Assembly: GCA_003202005.1 (NCBI GenBank) | Contig: QJJF01000001.1 | Span: 961,099 to 1,025,098 of the forward strand | DNA length: 64,000 nt | Reading direction: 5' to 3' | Source: Williamsia faeni | Lineage (GTDB): Bacteria; Actinomycetota; Actinomycetes; Mycobacteriales; Mycobacteriaceae | In this document: one piece after another, positions 17,184 to 26,679 of the stretch | Position numbering within the stretch: the stretch's first letter is position 1 | Layout of the letters: each line of letters starts with the position of its first letter | Notes under the pieces: generated by a model | The model's input: only the letters and a program-made list of their open reading frames with translations | Databases searched by the model: none | What the model was told of the DNA's origin: nothing | Made by a program: the position numbers and the translations under genes

Positions 17184-19412
17184 CTACGGATTCCCGATGG
17201 GTGGCCCGAACTCGTCGGATGGCACTGCCGGTTCGGTCTCGGTGTCAGGTGCGGACTCGGTCGTTTCGCCCTGCCCACCCGGCAACGGGATCACGATACC
17301 CGGTGCCAAGGTCACGCCCGGTTGGCTGGTCGGCGCCTCGGTTGTCGTGGTCGGAGGCGTGGTGCGGGTCGCGGTGGTCGACGTTGCGGTCGGGGTCTCG
17401 TACGGAACACCCGACACACCTCCGACCGCGGCCGGCTTCGGGAAGTCCACGATCGGCTGTCCGTCGAGCGCACTGTTCATGGCCGTCCGCCAGATCTGCG
17501 CAGGCAATCCCGAACCGTAGATCGTCGAGCCTGCGTAGTTCACCAACTCCGTGCCGTTGTCGGTGCCGACCCAGACCGCCGTGGACAGCTGCGGTGTGTA
17601 GCCCACCATCCAGGCGTCCTTGTTCATCCCGGTGTCGCCGAGCTGAGTGGTGCCCGTCTTGGCGGCCGACGGCCGCTCACCCCCGTCGAGCGCGTTGCCC
17701 CTGGAGTACGCGGCGATGGGTTCGAGTGCAGCGGTGGTGTTGTCGGCGACCTCGGCCGGGAGCCGGCGTTCGCCCTGGTTGTCGGTACGTTCGAAGAGCA
17801 CGTCACCCTTCGAGTTCTCAACCTTCTGGACGAAGTGTGGCGTGTGATACGTCCCCGACGCTGCCAGGGTTGCGTACGCCGACGCCATATCGATGACACG
17901 CGAGGTATATTGCCCCAGCACCACACCGCCTTCGACGCCACCGTCATCATTCTGCAAGGTTTTGGTGCCATCGGGACGCGTCTCCGGGATACCGGCCTGG
18001 TGGGCGGCGTCGGCGACCGCGTTGGGTCCTCCGTTGAGGTCCATCATCAGTCGGTAGAACACCGTATTGAGCGACATCTTCATCGCGGTGGCCAGGTTGC
18101 AGGTACCGCACGACTCACCGTCCGAGTTGGTGATGGTGATGCCCGCATTCTCGAAAGGCGCGGAGTTGTACGTCTTCGACAACGGGATGCCCTGCTCGAG
18201 GGCGGCCACCATCGCGAAGACCTTGAACGACGAGCCGGTCTGCAGATCGGCCTGCGCGTAGTCGTAGCCGTTGCCGTCATTGCCACCGAAGTAGCCCTTC
18301 ACAGCGCCAGTTTGCGGATCGACCGAGACCACCGCAGTCCGCAGATCCTTCGGCTCGCCGTCCAGCGAACCGTTGGCTGCCTGGACATTTGCGTTCTGCA
18401 CCTTCGGATCGATCGTGGTGGTGATCTTCAGTCCGCCGGTACGGATCTCGTCCTCGGAGATGTCGAGGCCACCCAGTTCGGCGAGTACCTGGCGTTTGAT
18501 GAGTCCGTTGGGTCCGTCGCTGGCCGGATCGCCGGCTGCGGCCTGCGGATCGACGACGTTCGGGTACTGCTGCGCAGCCGCCTCGTCCTTCGTGATCGCG
18601 CCGGTGCTGACCATGCCGTCGAGCACATACTGCCAACGACCTTGGGCAGCTTCCAGATTGGTGGCCGGATCGTAGTACGAGGGTGACCGGATGGAACTCG
18701 CCAGCACCGCCGCCTCAGGCAACGTGATGTCCTTGATGTCCTTGTTGAAGTAGGCCTTTGACGCCGCGGCAACACCGTAGGCACCTCGCCCGAAGTAGAT
18801 GGTGTTGAGGTAGGCCGCCATGATCTCCGGCTTGGACCACTCGTTGGCCATCTTGGTGGAGATCGCCAGTTCACGGAACTTGCGCTGGTAACTCGCCTCA
18901 TCGCCGGTGAGCACGTTCTTCACGTACTGCTGGGTGATCGTCGAACCACCGCCGGCGCTTTCGTTGCCGGTGATCTTGCCCATCACGGCGCGACCGTAAC
19001 CGCTGATGGAGAAGCCCGCGTTCTGTTCGAACTCGCGATCCTCGGCGGCCATGACGGCCTCCTGGAGCACTGGCGGGATCTCCTCGATCGGGACGTCGGT
19101 GCGATTGCCTTCCGCCGGGACGATCCTGGCGATCTCACCACCGTTGGAGTCGACCACGGTGGCGACCTGACTCTGCTTGATGTCGCCGGGAGCGGGCACG
19201 GCCACATCTGCGTAGGTGAACAGGAAGACCGCCGCCATCACCACAACGAAGCCGGGCAGCAGGGCCCCACCGAGCCCGAGAATCCACGCGACCACCTTCT
19301 GCCAGGTCCGCTTCTTCTCCACCGGACTCCGACCGGCAGGCGCGGATTGCCGCGCGTCACCATTGTCGGTGGTCCAACCGGACCGGTTCGGTCCGTCAGG
19401 GCCGTTACTCAC
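17184..19412 (-). CDS. ponA: Class A penicillin-binding protein (PonA1/PBP1-like)
   Basis: 742 residues. A short cytoplasmic segment and one membrane helix (about residues 40-65) are followed by a GT51 transglycosylase domain with AAEDREFEQNAGFS and GGGSTITQQYVKN. The transpeptidase domain has SSFK with Ser near 394, SLN and KTGTTQ. The C-terminal 70 residues are Pro/Thr-rich (TTTRTTPPTTTTEAP), as in PonA1. It polymerises and cross-links peptidoglycan. The start is GTG 19412, overlapping the DUF5318 stop by 4 nt (GTGA); upstream in-frame codons lie inside that gene. Confidence 0.94.
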   Translation of the reverse strand: MSNGPDGPNRSGWTTDNGDARQSAPAGRSPVEKKRTWQKVVAWILGLGGALLPGFVVVMAAVFLFTYADVAVPAPGDIKQSQVATVVDSNGGEIARIVPAEGNRTDVPIEEIPPVLQEAVMAAEDREFEQNAGFSISGYGRAVMGKITGNESAGGGSTITQQYVKNVLTGDEASYQRKFRELAISTKMANEWSKPEIMAAYLNTIYFGRGAYGVAAASKAYFNKDIKDITLPEAAVLASSIRSPSYYDPATNLEAAQGRWQYVLDGMVSTGAITKDEAAAQQYPNVVDPQAAAGDPASDGPNGLIKRQVLAELGGLDISEDEIRTGGLKITTTIDPKVQNANVQAANGSLDGEPKDLRTAVVSVDPQTGAVKGYFGGNDGNGYDYAQADLQTGSSFKVFAMVAALEQGIPLSKTYNSAPFENAGITITNSDGESCGTCNLATAMKMSLNTVFYRLMMDLNGGPNAVADAAHQAGIPETRPDGTKTLQNDDGGVEGGVVLGQYTSRVIDMASAYATLAASGTYHTPHFVQKVENSKGDVLFERTDNQGERRLPAEVADNTTAALEPIAAYSRGNALDGGERPSAAKTGTTQLGDTGMNKDAWMVGYTPQLSTAVWVGTDNGTELVNYAGSTIYGSGLPAQIWRTAMNSALDGQPIVDFPKPAAVGGVSGVPYETPTATSTTATRTTPPTTTTEAPTSQPGVTLAPGIVIPLPGGQGETTESAPDTETEPAVPSDEFGPPIGNP

Positions 19413-19909
19413 AGATACTTCTCCATACCTTCTGTGCCCATGCCTGCTGGGCCTCCATCGGCGTCCACATTCGCGGAACGACCGGTAGTCGCATTGTTCG
19501 ATGTCCGTCCGCCGGCAACCCGACGGCTCCGCCGCACCGGCGGCCGTGGTGGCAATCCCGACACATACGACTGGACCAGATGGTTCCAGCTGCACGTGCG
19601 GCACACTTCCACCACGTGTACCGAGAATTCCTCCCGGCTCATCGCCAGGTGCTGAATCTCTTCATTTGTACGGGCCGAACCTGAAATTTGGCCAAGTTTT
19701 TCCCCGAATACCCAGGAGACAATCGTCACCTGCTCTTTTCGGCATATCGGGCATCGCTCTGAACTGGTCAGTCCATGAAACTTGGCCGCACGCAGCAGAT
19801 AGGGGCTGGCGTCGCAGACCTCGGCCACACCGGTACGCCCGGCGTAGACCTCGGCCAGCCGGGACTTCCGCTGTAGCGCGTAGTCCACCACCTGTCGCTG
19901 CGATCGCAC
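19409..19909 (-). CDS. DUF5318 family protein (Rv0049-like by position)
   Basis: 166 residues. MRSQRQVVDYALQRKSRLAEVYAGR is a conserved start. Two CxxC pairs, CPIC (near residue 53) and CRTC (near 102, followed by SWNHLV), suggest a zinc ribbon. It is found just upstream of ponA in mycolata, overlapping it by 4 nt here, which implies coupled expression and perhaps a role in envelope growth. No enzymatic motif is seen, and the molecular role is unknown. Confidence 0.78.
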   Translation of the reverse strand: MRSQRQVVDYALQRKSRLAEVYAGRTGVAEVCDASPYLLRAAKFHGLTSSERCPICRKEQVTIVSWVFGEKLGQISGSARTNEEIQHLAMSREEFSVHVVEVCRTCSWNHLVQSYVSGLPPRPPVRRSRRVAGGRTSNNATTGRSANVDADGGPAGMGTEGMEKYL

Positions 19910-19992
19910 TCGTCAAGAGTACGTGGCCCGGACCGGCAATCGTTCAGGGTCATCCGACGCGGCGGCTGTGAACAACCTCCCCGCCCGTCCGC

Positions 19993-20055
19993 CGACCGGG
20001 CCGAAAACCCCGTCGACCGTGCCCTTACGACCGCCGACCGTGCCAATCGGTGCAG
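19993..20055. repeat. Short array of the 21-bp GTGCC repeat
   Basis: Three 21-bp units begin CGACCGTGCC or CGACCGGGCC; GTGCC (or GGGCC) recurs at 19998, 20019 and 20040, exactly 21 bp apart. It lies in the divergent gap between DUF5318 and PadR. The mirrored right-hand half seen in the two larger arrays is missing here. Confidence 0.6.
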
Positions 20056-20081
20056 GTCAACCCATTGTGACGTACCGGTTA

Positions 20082-20094
20082 TATCGGCGCGATA
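20082..20094. promoter_or_regulatory. Possible PadR operator
   Basis: 13-bp palindrome TATCG-GCG-CGATA followed by an AT-rich stretch (ACATATGTGTG), about 63 nt before the padR start. Autoregulation through such a site is common for PadR repressors; this one is only a candidate. Confidence 0.35.
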
Positions 20095-20156
20095 CATATG
20101 TGTGTAGCATCAGACTCACAGGTTTCTGCAACACGTCGGATGGAGGTGTAATCCCG

Positions 20157-20798
20157 ATGCTCGAACTCGCAGTACTCGGCTTGCTCCTCGAGTCACCGAT
20201 GCACGGCTACGAGCTGCGTAAGCGGCTCACCGGTCTGCTCGGTGCGTTCCGCGCGTTTTCGTATGGATCGCTGTACCCGTCGCTGCGCCGTATGCAGGCG
20301 GACGGTTTGATCGCTGAGGATTCGGGTGCACCGGGGACCTTGAAGCGACGCGCTCGCCGCGTCTACGCATTGACCCCGAAGGGACGGGAGCGGTTCGCCG
20401 AACTGCTCGCAGACACCGGCCCGCAAAACTACACCGACGATGGCTTCGGAGTGCACCTCGCATTCTTCAGCCGGACTCCCGCAGAGGCGCGCATGCGCAT
20501 CCTCGAGGGTCGGCGCCGGCAAGTGGAAGAACGCCGCGAGGGTCTCCGAGAGGCTGTCGGTCGTTCGAACCGCACAGTCGATCGCTACACCAAGCAGCTC
20601 CATCAGTTGAGTCTCGAGTCCAGCGAGCGTGAAGTCCGCTGGCTCAACGAGCTCATTGCCGCTGAAGGTTCAGAGCGGGTCGAGGGTTCGACAGAGGTGT
20701 CGAGAAACCCGGGGCCGTTGCCTTCAGAAACGGTCATTGCAGAACCCGAAACAACCTCAGTAACACCACACAAAGAAGGGGAACCCGACCATGGGTGA
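20157..20798 (+). CDS. PadR-family transcriptional regulator (Rv0047c-like by position)
   Basis: 213 residues. The N-terminal winged helix is typical Pad[24 protein letters not shown], then [19 protein letters not shown] and [16 protein letters not shown]-terminal coiled coil (about residues 115-170) gives dimerisation. The ATG follows GGAGGTG by about 9 nt. Its last codons overlap the ino1 start by 8 nt, so the two are co-translated; the same order is known from mycobacteria. It may link an effector to inositol supply. Confidence 0.9.
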   Translation: MLELAVLGLLLESPMHGYELRKRLTGLLGAFRAFSYGSLYPSLRRMQADGLIAEDSGAPGTLKRRARRVYALTPKGRERFAELLADTGPQNYTDDGFGVHLAFFSRTPAEARMRILEGRRRQVEERREGLREAVGRSNRTVDRYTKQLHQLSLESSEREVRWLNELIAAEGSERVEGSTEVSRNPGPLPSETVIAEPETTSVTPHKEGEPDHG

Positions 20799-21888
20799 CA
20801 ACAATTCAGTTCGCGTGGCGATTGTTGGCGTGGGAAACTGCGCCTCATCCCTGGTCCAGGGCGTGCAGTACTACCAAGATGCCGATGAGAACGCCAACGT
20901 TCCCGGCCTCATGCACGTGAAGTTCGGCCAGTACCACGTCCGCGACGTGCAGTTCGTCGCCGCGTTCGACGTGGACGCCAAGAAGGTCGGATTCGATCTC
21001 TCCGACGCCATCTTCTCCAGCGAGAACAACACGATCAAGATCGCTGACGTGCCGCCGACCGGTGTCAACGTCCAGCGTGGCCACACCCTCGACGGACTCG
21101 GCAAGTACTACCGCGAGACCATCACCGAGGCTGACGGCACCGGCGTCGACGTGGTCCAGGTCCTCAAGGACAACAAGGTCGACGTCCTCGTCTCGTACCT
21201 GCCCGTCGGATCCGAAGAGGCCGACAAGTTCTACGCACAGTGCTGCATCGATGCCAACGTCGCATTCGTGAACGCCCTCCCGGTGTTCATCGCCAGCGAC
21301 CCGGTCTGGGCCAAGAAGTTCACCGATGCCGGTGTTCCGATCGTCGGCGACGACATCAAGAGCCAGGTCGGTGCCACCATCACCCACCGCGTGATGGCGA
21401 AGCTGTTCGAAGATCGCGGCGTCACGCTCGATCGCACGTACCAGCTGAACGTCGGCGGCAACATGGACTTCAAGAACATGCTCGAGCGTGAGCGCCTGGA
21501 GTCCAAGAAGGTCTCGAAGACCCAGGCCGTGACGTCCAACCTGACCGGTGCCCTGGCCAACAAGATCTCGGACAAGAACGTCCACATCGGACCTTCGGAC
21601 CACGTCGCGTGGCTCGATGACCGCAAGTGGGCCTACGTCCGCCTCGAAGGCCGTGCCTTCGGTGACGTGCCGCTGAGCCTCGAGTACAAGCTCGAGGTCT
21701 GGGACTCCCCCAACTCGGCCGGCATCATCATCGACGCCGTGCGCGCCGCCAAGATCGCCAAGGACCGCGGTATCGGCGGACCCATCCTCCCGGCATCGGC
21801 TTACCTGATGAAGAGCCCGCCGGAGCAGCTCGCCGACGACGTCGCGCGCGATCAGCTCGAGGCCTTCATCATCGGTGCAGACGCCTGA
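20791..21888 (+). CDS. ino1: Inositol-3-phosphate synthase
   Basis: 365 residues, the actinobacterial short form. The NAD-binding start is [16 protein letters not shown], and the conserved core [32 protein letters not shown] and [12 protein letters not shown] surrounds the active site. It converts glucose 6-phosphate to 1D-myo-inositol 3-phosphate, the first step towards phosphatidylinositol, PIMs/LAM and mycothiol. It overlaps padR and is followed by a strong terminator. It marks the end of the conserved core block; catabolic genes begin beyond it. Confidence 0.97.
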   Translation: MGDNNSVRVAIVGVGNCASSLVQGVQYYQDADENANVPGLMHVKFGQYHVRDVQFVAAFDVDAKKVGFDLSDAIFSSENNTIKIADVPPTGVNVQRGHTLDGLGKYYRETITEADGTGVDVVQVLKDNKVDVLVSYLPVGSEEADKFYAQCCIDANVAFVNALPVFIASDPVWAKKFTDAGVPIVGDDIKSQVGATITHRVMAKLFEDRGVTLDRTYQLNVGGNMDFKNMLERERLESKKVSKTQAVTSNLTGALANKISDKNVHIGPSDHVAWLDDRKWAYVRLEGRAFGDVPLSLEYKLEVWDSPNSAGIIIDAVRAAKIAKDRGIGGPILPASAYLMKSPPEQLADDVARDQLEAFIIGADA

Positions 21889-21933
21889 TTCAGGTCTGCA
21901 CACCGGTCCACGACCGGTTTTGACAAAACAGAG

Positions 21934-21961
21934 TGCCGCACACCTTTCGAGGTGTGCGGCA
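21934..21961 (+). terminator. Rho-independent terminator after ino1
   Basis: Perfect 12-bp stem TGCCGCACACCT / AGGTGTGCGGCA with a TTCG tetraloop, followed by TTTTGT; upstream ACAAAA can extend the stem. Confidence 0.88.
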
Positions 21962-21982
21962 TTTTGTCTTCCCTGGTCCGTT

Positions 21983-22059
21983 GCCCTGAAAACCGGTCCC
22001 TACTAGGGCTCCGAGGGGAAATAGCCCTCGGCGATCCGCCATAGGACAGTTTTCAGGGC
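21983..22059. terminator. Second, branched inverted repeat between ino1 and gntR
   Basis: Outer arms GCCCTGAAAAC (21983-21993) and GTTTTCAGGGC (22049-22059) are perfect complements. Inside are GGTCC/GGAC and GGGCT-GAGGG/CCCTCGG pairings, so the RNA could fold into a branched stem. Probably the terminator of the gntR gene on the minus strand. Confidence 0.6.
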
Positions 22060-22070
22060 CGGAGCAGGTC

Positions 22071-22817
22071 TCACATCTGCCAGTGCACGGGGCGCGAGAT
22101 GATGTCCGCCAGCCGACGCCGGTAGTACTTCGCGGACTCCTCGTTGAATGCGTTCATGGCCGCAGCAGTTGCCTCGGAGTTCCGCTCCCGCATCGCGTCG
22201 AGAACATCCTGCTGCATCTCGATCGCGGCGAGCCGGGTGGCCATCGGATGCTCGTTCGGCTCGGCATCGCGCACCAATAGCCAGAGCGTCTCCATCACGA
22301 TCTTCAGGACGGGGTTACCCGCCGCCTCGTACACACTGCGCTGAAAGACGGCATTGTTGTCCTGGAAGTTCGGATAGTCACCGGGATCTTCGCGCATGCG
22401 GTCGAGGGCCGTCTGCATCACCTCGATCTGCTTGTCGGTGACGTTCGCCGCGGCCTCACGGGCCACGATGGGTTCGAGCATCAGCCGCACGTCGATGACA
22501 TCGCTGATGTTGGCTCCGTCGATCTGCAGGAACAGCTTCATCGTGTTGCCGAGCGACTCCAGCTCCGGCCGTTTCGCCACCGGGCCACCGCCGATACCCG
22601 ACTTGATCGTCACCAGGTCGCGGCTCTCGAGCAGGCGCAGCGCCTCGCGAACGGTGGTCCGGGCGACGCCGTGGTCGGCGACCATCTCCTTCTCGGTGGG
22701 CAGGCGCTGACCCTCGACGATGCCTCCACCGAGGATCTCGTCAGCGATCAGATTCGCGACCCGGGCCGACACCTTCGGCACGCGGGCACGCGGCCCGGAG
22801 TTCTCATCGACGGTCAT
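22071..22817 (-). CDS. GntR-family regulator, FadR/FCD subfamily
   Basis: 248 residues. The N-terminal winged helix is GntR-like: VANLIADEILGGGIVEGQRLPTEKEM and TTVREALRLLESRDLV, with the wing SGIGGGPVAK. The C-terminal all-helical FCD domain starts near residue 95 (VIDVRLMLEPIVAREAA) and holds D/H-type ligand and metal residues. Such proteins bind organic or acyl-CoA acids. It is divergent from the acyl-CoA ligase operon across the palindrome at 22885-22905, which suggests it represses that operon. TGTACAT sites elsewhere in the region could extend its regulon. Confidence 0.88.
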   Translation of the reverse strand: MTVDENSGPRARVPKVSARVANLIADEILGGGIVEGQRLPTEKEMVADHGVARTTVREALRLLESRDLVTIKSGIGGGPVAKRPELESLGNTMKLFLQIDGANISDVIDVRLMLEPIVAREAAANVTDKQIEVMQTALDRMREDPGDYPNFQDNNAVFQRSVYEAAGNPVLKIVMETLWLLVRDAEPNEHPMATRLAAIEMQQDVLDAMRERNSEATAAAMNAFNEESAKYYRRRLADIISRPVHWQM

Positions 22818-22884
22818 TCGGCCCCCAACTGGTTGGTCACGCGGGTGGTGCGTGTTATCGCGACCTTACCCAGCTCTGAGTGTG

Positions 22885-22905
22885 ATGTACGGCAAATCTG
22901 TACAT
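22885..22905. promoter_or_regulatory. Predicted GntR operator
   Basis: Perfect inverted repeat ATGTAC-N9-GTACAT in the divergent gap between gntR and the acyl-CoA ligase. TGTACAT also appears in three other intergenic regions of the catabolic block (32257, 44286, 47068). Confidence 0.6.
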
Positions 22906-22970
22906 AGTTAGCGTTTTTAGATACTGTAGTCACTATCAGGAAAGTTGGCGAGCCGGACAGGAGGTCTCGG

Positions 22971-24647
22971 ATGTTGCCGTCGCGGCCACCGAATGCCGAA
23001 GTCGCACAGTCGTTCCGCTCTTCCGGATACTGGCAGGACCTCCCGGTGGGCCATTTCCTTACGCGCACCGCAGCGCGGTATCCCGACGCCATTGCGGTGA
23101 TCGACGGCGAGCGTCGACTCACATTCGCCGATGTGAACCGGGAGGCCACCCGTCTGGCAGCGGCCCTGCGGGCCCGTGGGGTGACGGCCGACGATGTTGT
23201 TTCCTTTCAACTCCCCAACTGCACCGAAGCCGTGATCGTCTTCCAGGCCGTGATGAAGATCGGCGCGACGGCGAACCCGATCGTTCCCATCTACCGCGGC
23301 CGCGAGCTCCGCTTCATCCTCGGCCAGTCGCGGGCGAAGATCGCATTCATCCCTGGCACGGTGCGCGGGGTGGATTACTGCGCGATGTATGCCGACCTCG
23401 CCGCCGAACTGCCCGACCTCGAACTGGTCGTGACAATCGGCGACGATTCCACTTCCGCGCCGGTGACGGCGTGGGACACCCTGATGTCATCGGTCACCGC
23501 ACCCATGATCTCGGCGGTGGTCTCGCTGACCGAGCCGGATCCAGACAGCATCTGCCTCCTGCTCTATACGTCCGGGACCACCGCCGAACCCAAGGGCGTC
23601 CTCCACAGCCACAACACTCTCGTCTACGAAAACCGTTCGATGATCGAGTGGTTCGGGCTGAACGAACGCGATGTGATCTTCAATCCGTCCCCGGTCACCC
23701 ATGTCACCGGCATCAACTGCGCGCTGATACTGCCTTTCCTCCTCGGCGCACCTGTTGTCCTGCAGGACATCTGGGATCCGGCCACCGCCCTGCACCGGAT
23801 CACCGAGGAACGCGCCAGTTTCATGATCTTCTCGACGCCGTTCCTGCGCGGCCTGCTCGATGCAGCCGAATCGTCGGGGCGGCGAACCCCGTCGATCCGA
23901 TACATCGTCTGTGGCGGCGCCGACATCCCCGACACCCTCACCGCAGCCGCGACTGAACAGCTCGGTGTGGTCACCCGCATGTACGGGGCCACCGAGGGTC
24001 CCTCCGTCACGGCGGCGACCCGGTGGGATTCATTCTTCCTGCGAACCAAGACCGACGGTCGACCGATGGCACCCACCGACGTGGTGGTCTCGGACGGACA
24101 GGGCGGTGTGGCCCCGGCCGGTGTGGTGGGTGAAATCCTCTGGCGCGGACCCGATACCTTCCTCGGCTACCTCGATGCCACCCTGAACGACGAAGCCTTC
24201 ACCCCGGACGGATACTTCCGCACCGGCGACCTCGGCAGATTCGACAGCAGCGGCGGAATCCACATCGTCGGCAGGATCAAAGACATCATCAACCGCTCCG
24301 GCGAGAAGATCAGTGCCCACGACGTGGAGAACCAACTCAGTGAACATCCGGCCGTCGTAGAGGTCGCAGTGGTCGCCGGACCCGATCCCAAGAACGGTGA
24401 ACGCGGTTGTGCCTTCGTCGTCACCCGCGATCAACGGGACCTGACACTGTCCGAGGTCTACACGTTCCTCGTCGAACGCGAGATCGCCGTCCAGAAGATC
24501 CCCGAGAGTGTCTTCATCGTCGACTCGCTGCCCAAGACGGCCAGCGGCAAGATCCAGAAGTTCGCGCTGCGTGACTGGACCCGTGACCGCGGTGCCGTAC
24601 CACCCCAGATGCAGGCGATGAGATTCGCCGCGACACACGAGAAATAG
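22971..24647 (+). CDS. Acyl-CoA synthetase, cyclohexanecarboxylate/medium-chain ligase type (AliA-like)
   Basis: 558 residues of the ANL superfamily. Motifs in order: LLYTSGTTAEPKGV (P-loop, about residue 193), MYGATEGPS (A5), YFRTGDLGRFD (A7), RIKDIINRSGEKIS (A8) and PKTASGKIQ with the adenylation lysine near residue 530. It forms an acyl-AMP and then an acyl-CoA from a free carboxylic acid, entering beta-oxidation. The nearest family I can name is AliA (cyclohexanecarboxylate-CoA ligase). GGAGG precedes the ATG. It leads an operon with enoyl-CoA hydratase and a split acyl-CoA dehydrogenase. Confidence 0.86.
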   Translation: MLPSRPPNAEVAQSFRSSGYWQDLPVGHFLTRTAARYPDAIAVIDGERRLTFADVNREATRLAAALRARGVTADDVVSFQLPNCTEAVIVFQAVMKIGATANPIVPIYRGRELRFILGQSRAKIAFIPGTVRGVDYCAMYADLAAELPDLELVVTIGDDSTSAPVTAWDTLMSSVTAPMISAVVSLTEPDPDSICLLLYTSGTTAEPKGVLHSHNTLVYENRSMIEWFGLNERDVIFNPSPVTHVTGINCALILPFLLGAPVVLQDIWDPATALHRITEERASFMIFSTPFLRGLLDAAESSGRRTPSIRYIVCGGADIPDTLTAAATEQLGVVTRMYGATEGPSVTAATRWDSFFLRTKTDGRPMAPTDVVVSDGQGGVAPAGVVGEILWRGPDTFLGYLDATLNDEAFTPDGYFRTGDLGRFDSSGGIHIVGRIKDIINRSGEKISAHDVENQLSEHPAVVEVAVVAGPDPKNGERGCAFVVTRDQRDLTLSEVYTFLVEREIAVQKIPESVFIVDSLPKTASGKIQKFALRDWTRDRGAVPPQMQAMRFAATHEK

Positions 24648-24656
24648 AGGCCGAAG

Positions 24657-25436
24657 ATGACTGTTCAGCCAGCCGGGGTAGAGCACCTGGTGGTCACCGA
24701 ACCGGAGCCGGGTATCGCGCTGGTCGAATTGGCCCGGGGCAAAGTCAACGCGATCGATACGCAGATGTACGGCGAGATCGCGACGGTCTTCGATGCCCTC
24801 TCGGACAATCAGGACATCCGTGCCGTCGTCCTCACCGGTCGCGGCCGGATCTTCTGTGCCGGCAACGATCTCGGCAACTTCCGTGTCATGGACGCGATCA
24901 GCGGTGAGATCGAGATGCGCGAGGTCCGCCGGTCCCTGTTCTCCGTGCTGGACTGTTCCCTGCCCGTCATCGCCGCCGTCAACGGCCCCGCCCTCGGCAG
25001 CGGATTCGGGCTGGTGGCGCTGGCGGATCTTGTGGTCGCCTCCGAACGCGCCACGTTCGGACTGCCCGAAATGGGTGTCGGGGTCCTCGGTGGTGGCCGT
25101 TTCACTGCCCGGATGCTCCCGCAACAGGCGATGCGGCGAATGTTCTTCACCGCCGAAGCCGTTGATGCCGAAACACTTCGGACCTGGGGTGCACCGATCG
25201 AGGTCGCCCGGCACGACGATCATCTCGAGATCGCGATGTCACGGGCCCGCTCGGTCGTCGCCAAGAGCCGGTATGCGATCACCCTTGCCAAACAATCACT
25301 GAACGCCTGTGAAGCCCTGGACGTCAAACGCGGCTACGAGCTCGAACAAGGATTCACCGTCCGTCTGTCCGAACATCCCGATTCCAAGATCGCCGTCGAG
25401 GCACGCATCGCCGAGATGGCGAAAGGAGCGAAATAG
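24657..25436 (+). CDS. Enoyl-CoA hydratase/isomerase family protein
   Basis: 259 residues of the crotonase fold. The first oxyanion-hole segment is FCAGNDLGNF (near residue 65) and the second is NGPALGSGFGLVALADLVVAS (near 110), followed by ATFGLPEMGVGVLGG. It hydrates a 2-enoyl-CoA or isomerises its double bond. The usual catalytic Glu after GxGxE is not obvious at the second loop, so isomerase or ring-hydrolase variants remain possible. It starts 9 nt after the ligase and 2 nt before the next gene. Confidence 0.85.
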   Translation: MTVQPAGVEHLVVTEPEPGIALVELARGKVNAIDTQMYGEIATVFDALSDNQDIRAVVLTGRGRIFCAGNDLGNFRVMDAISGEIEMREVRRSLFSVLDCSLPVIAAVNGPALGSGFGLVALADLVVASERATFGLPEMGVGVLGGGRFTARMLPQQAMRRMFFTAEAVDAETLRTWGAPIEVARHDDHLEIAMSRARSVVAKSRYAITLAKQSLNACEALDVKRGYELEQGFTVRLSEHPDSKIAVEARIAEMAKGAK

Positions 25437-25438
25437 TC

Positions 25439-26671
25439 GTGGCAACAGCCAGTTTCGATCACGAGGCACAGACCGAGATGATCAGCGTCGAAGCATTCGC
25501 GGACAAGTCCGCGGCCTGGCTCGAGGAGAACCTCGAACGTCGCACCGACGACTCGTCCACTGCACCGGAGCCGAACTACGCGATCTTCCACAACCGGACC
25601 CACGACGAGGAACGGGTACTCATCGATGCGGCCCGGGCGTGGCAGGGCCGCCGTGTGGACGCCGGTTTCGGTGCGATCACCTGGGGTCCGGAGTGGGGTG
25701 GGCCCGGTCTGACCGCCAGTCATGAACGCGTCTATGCGTCCCTGGAACGTCAATACCACGCACCTGATCGCCACGAAAGCGTCTTGGTGACAGTCGAATT
25801 GGTCGCCCCGACACTCCACGTACTGGGTACCGCCGAGCAACAAGAACGATTCGTCGCTCCCTTCCTGCGCGCCGATGAACTGTGCTGCCAGCTGTTCTCG
25901 GAACCGGGCGCCGGATCTGACCTCGCCGGCCTGTCGACCAAAGCCGTCAAGCGCGAGGACGGTTGGCGCGTCACCGGGCAGAAAGTCTGGAGTTCAGGCG
26001 CGCAGTTCTCGGAATGGGGCCTGCTCATCGCCCGGACAGATCCGGCAGCACCCAAGCACCGTGGAATGACCGCGTTCATGGTCCCCATGGACGCACCCGG
26101 TGTCGAGGTACGGCCGATCCGTCAGATGTCGGGGGGATCGACGTTCAACGAGGTCTTCCTGACCGACGTCGAACTACCGGATTCGCTGCGTATCGGCGCG
26201 GAGGGCGACGGCTGGAAGGTGGCCCTGACAACACTGGGTTTCGAGCGCAGTTCCAGCGCGGGCATCGTAAGCGCCGGCGGCAACGGCACCGACCTGGTGC
26301 GCTTGGCGAAGAGTCTCGGCATCACCGACGATCCCCTCGTCCGGCAACAGCTCGCCGACGTGGCCATCTACGAACGGGCTTCGGCCCTGATGGTCGCGCG
26401 GTACGCCGAGCGTGAGCTCGCCGGAGGTGTTCCCGGAGTTGAGGGTTCGATCGGCAAGCTGATCTGGACACAGAACCTCAAGCGGATCGGCGACGCGGCG
26501 GCCGCATTTCTCGGGCCCAAGATGGTCGCCGACACCGGCGAACCGGACACGTTCGCCTGGACCGAACATCTTCTCGGCGCCCCCGGCTACCGCATCGCCG
26601 GTGGTTCGGACGAAATCCAACGCAACATCATCGGTGAGCGCGGCCTGGGTCTGCCGCGCGAGCCACGTTAG
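25439..26671 (+). CDS. Acyl-CoA dehydrogenase, long subunit
   Basis: 410 residues. Motifs: CCQLFSEPGAGSDLAGLSTKA (FAD and substrate contacts), KVWSSGAQFSEWGLLIARTD, and at the C-terminus APGYRIAGGSDEIQRNIIGERGLGLPREPR. It oxidises an acyl-CoA to the 2-enoyl form, passing electrons to ETF. With the shorter partner that follows it resembles the heteromeric FadE pairs of actinobacterial steroid side-chain catabolism. The start is GTG 25439 with GAAAGGAG upstream. Paralogous to 51527-52777. Confidence 0.9.
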   Translation: MATASFDHEAQTEMISVEAFADKSAAWLEENLERRTDDSSTAPEPNYAIFHNRTHDEERVLIDAARAWQGRRVDAGFGAITWGPEWGGPGLTASHERVYASLERQYHAPDRHESVLVTVELVAPTLHVLGTAEQQERFVAPFLRADELCCQLFSEPGAGSDLAGLSTKAVKREDGWRVTGQKVWSSGAQFSEWGLLIARTDPAAPKHRGMTAFMVPMDAPGVEVRPIRQMSGGSTFNEVFLTDVELPDSLRIGAEGDGWKVALTTLGFERSSSAGIVSAGGNGTDLVRLAKSLGITDDPLVRQQLADVAIYERASALMVARYAERELAGGVPGVEGSIGKLIWTQNLKRIGDAAAAFLGPKMVADTGEPDTFAWTEHLLGAPGYRIAGGSDEIQRNIIGERGLGLPREPR

Positions 26672-26679
26672 GAGCAACC

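Noticed and set aside
17177-17278. Longer start for the GT87 gene at 17278
   Set aside because: It would overlap the ponA coding end by about 95 nt; the GTG 17176 just after the ponA stop is more natural.
20082-20094. Attachment site or recombination site
   Set aside because: Only a short palindrome next to padR; no integrase, tRNA gene or direct repeat is seen.
24030-25223. Minus-strand frame opposite the ligase and hydratase genes
   Set aside because: Antisense; composition is His/Asp/Gly-rich and shows no family pattern.
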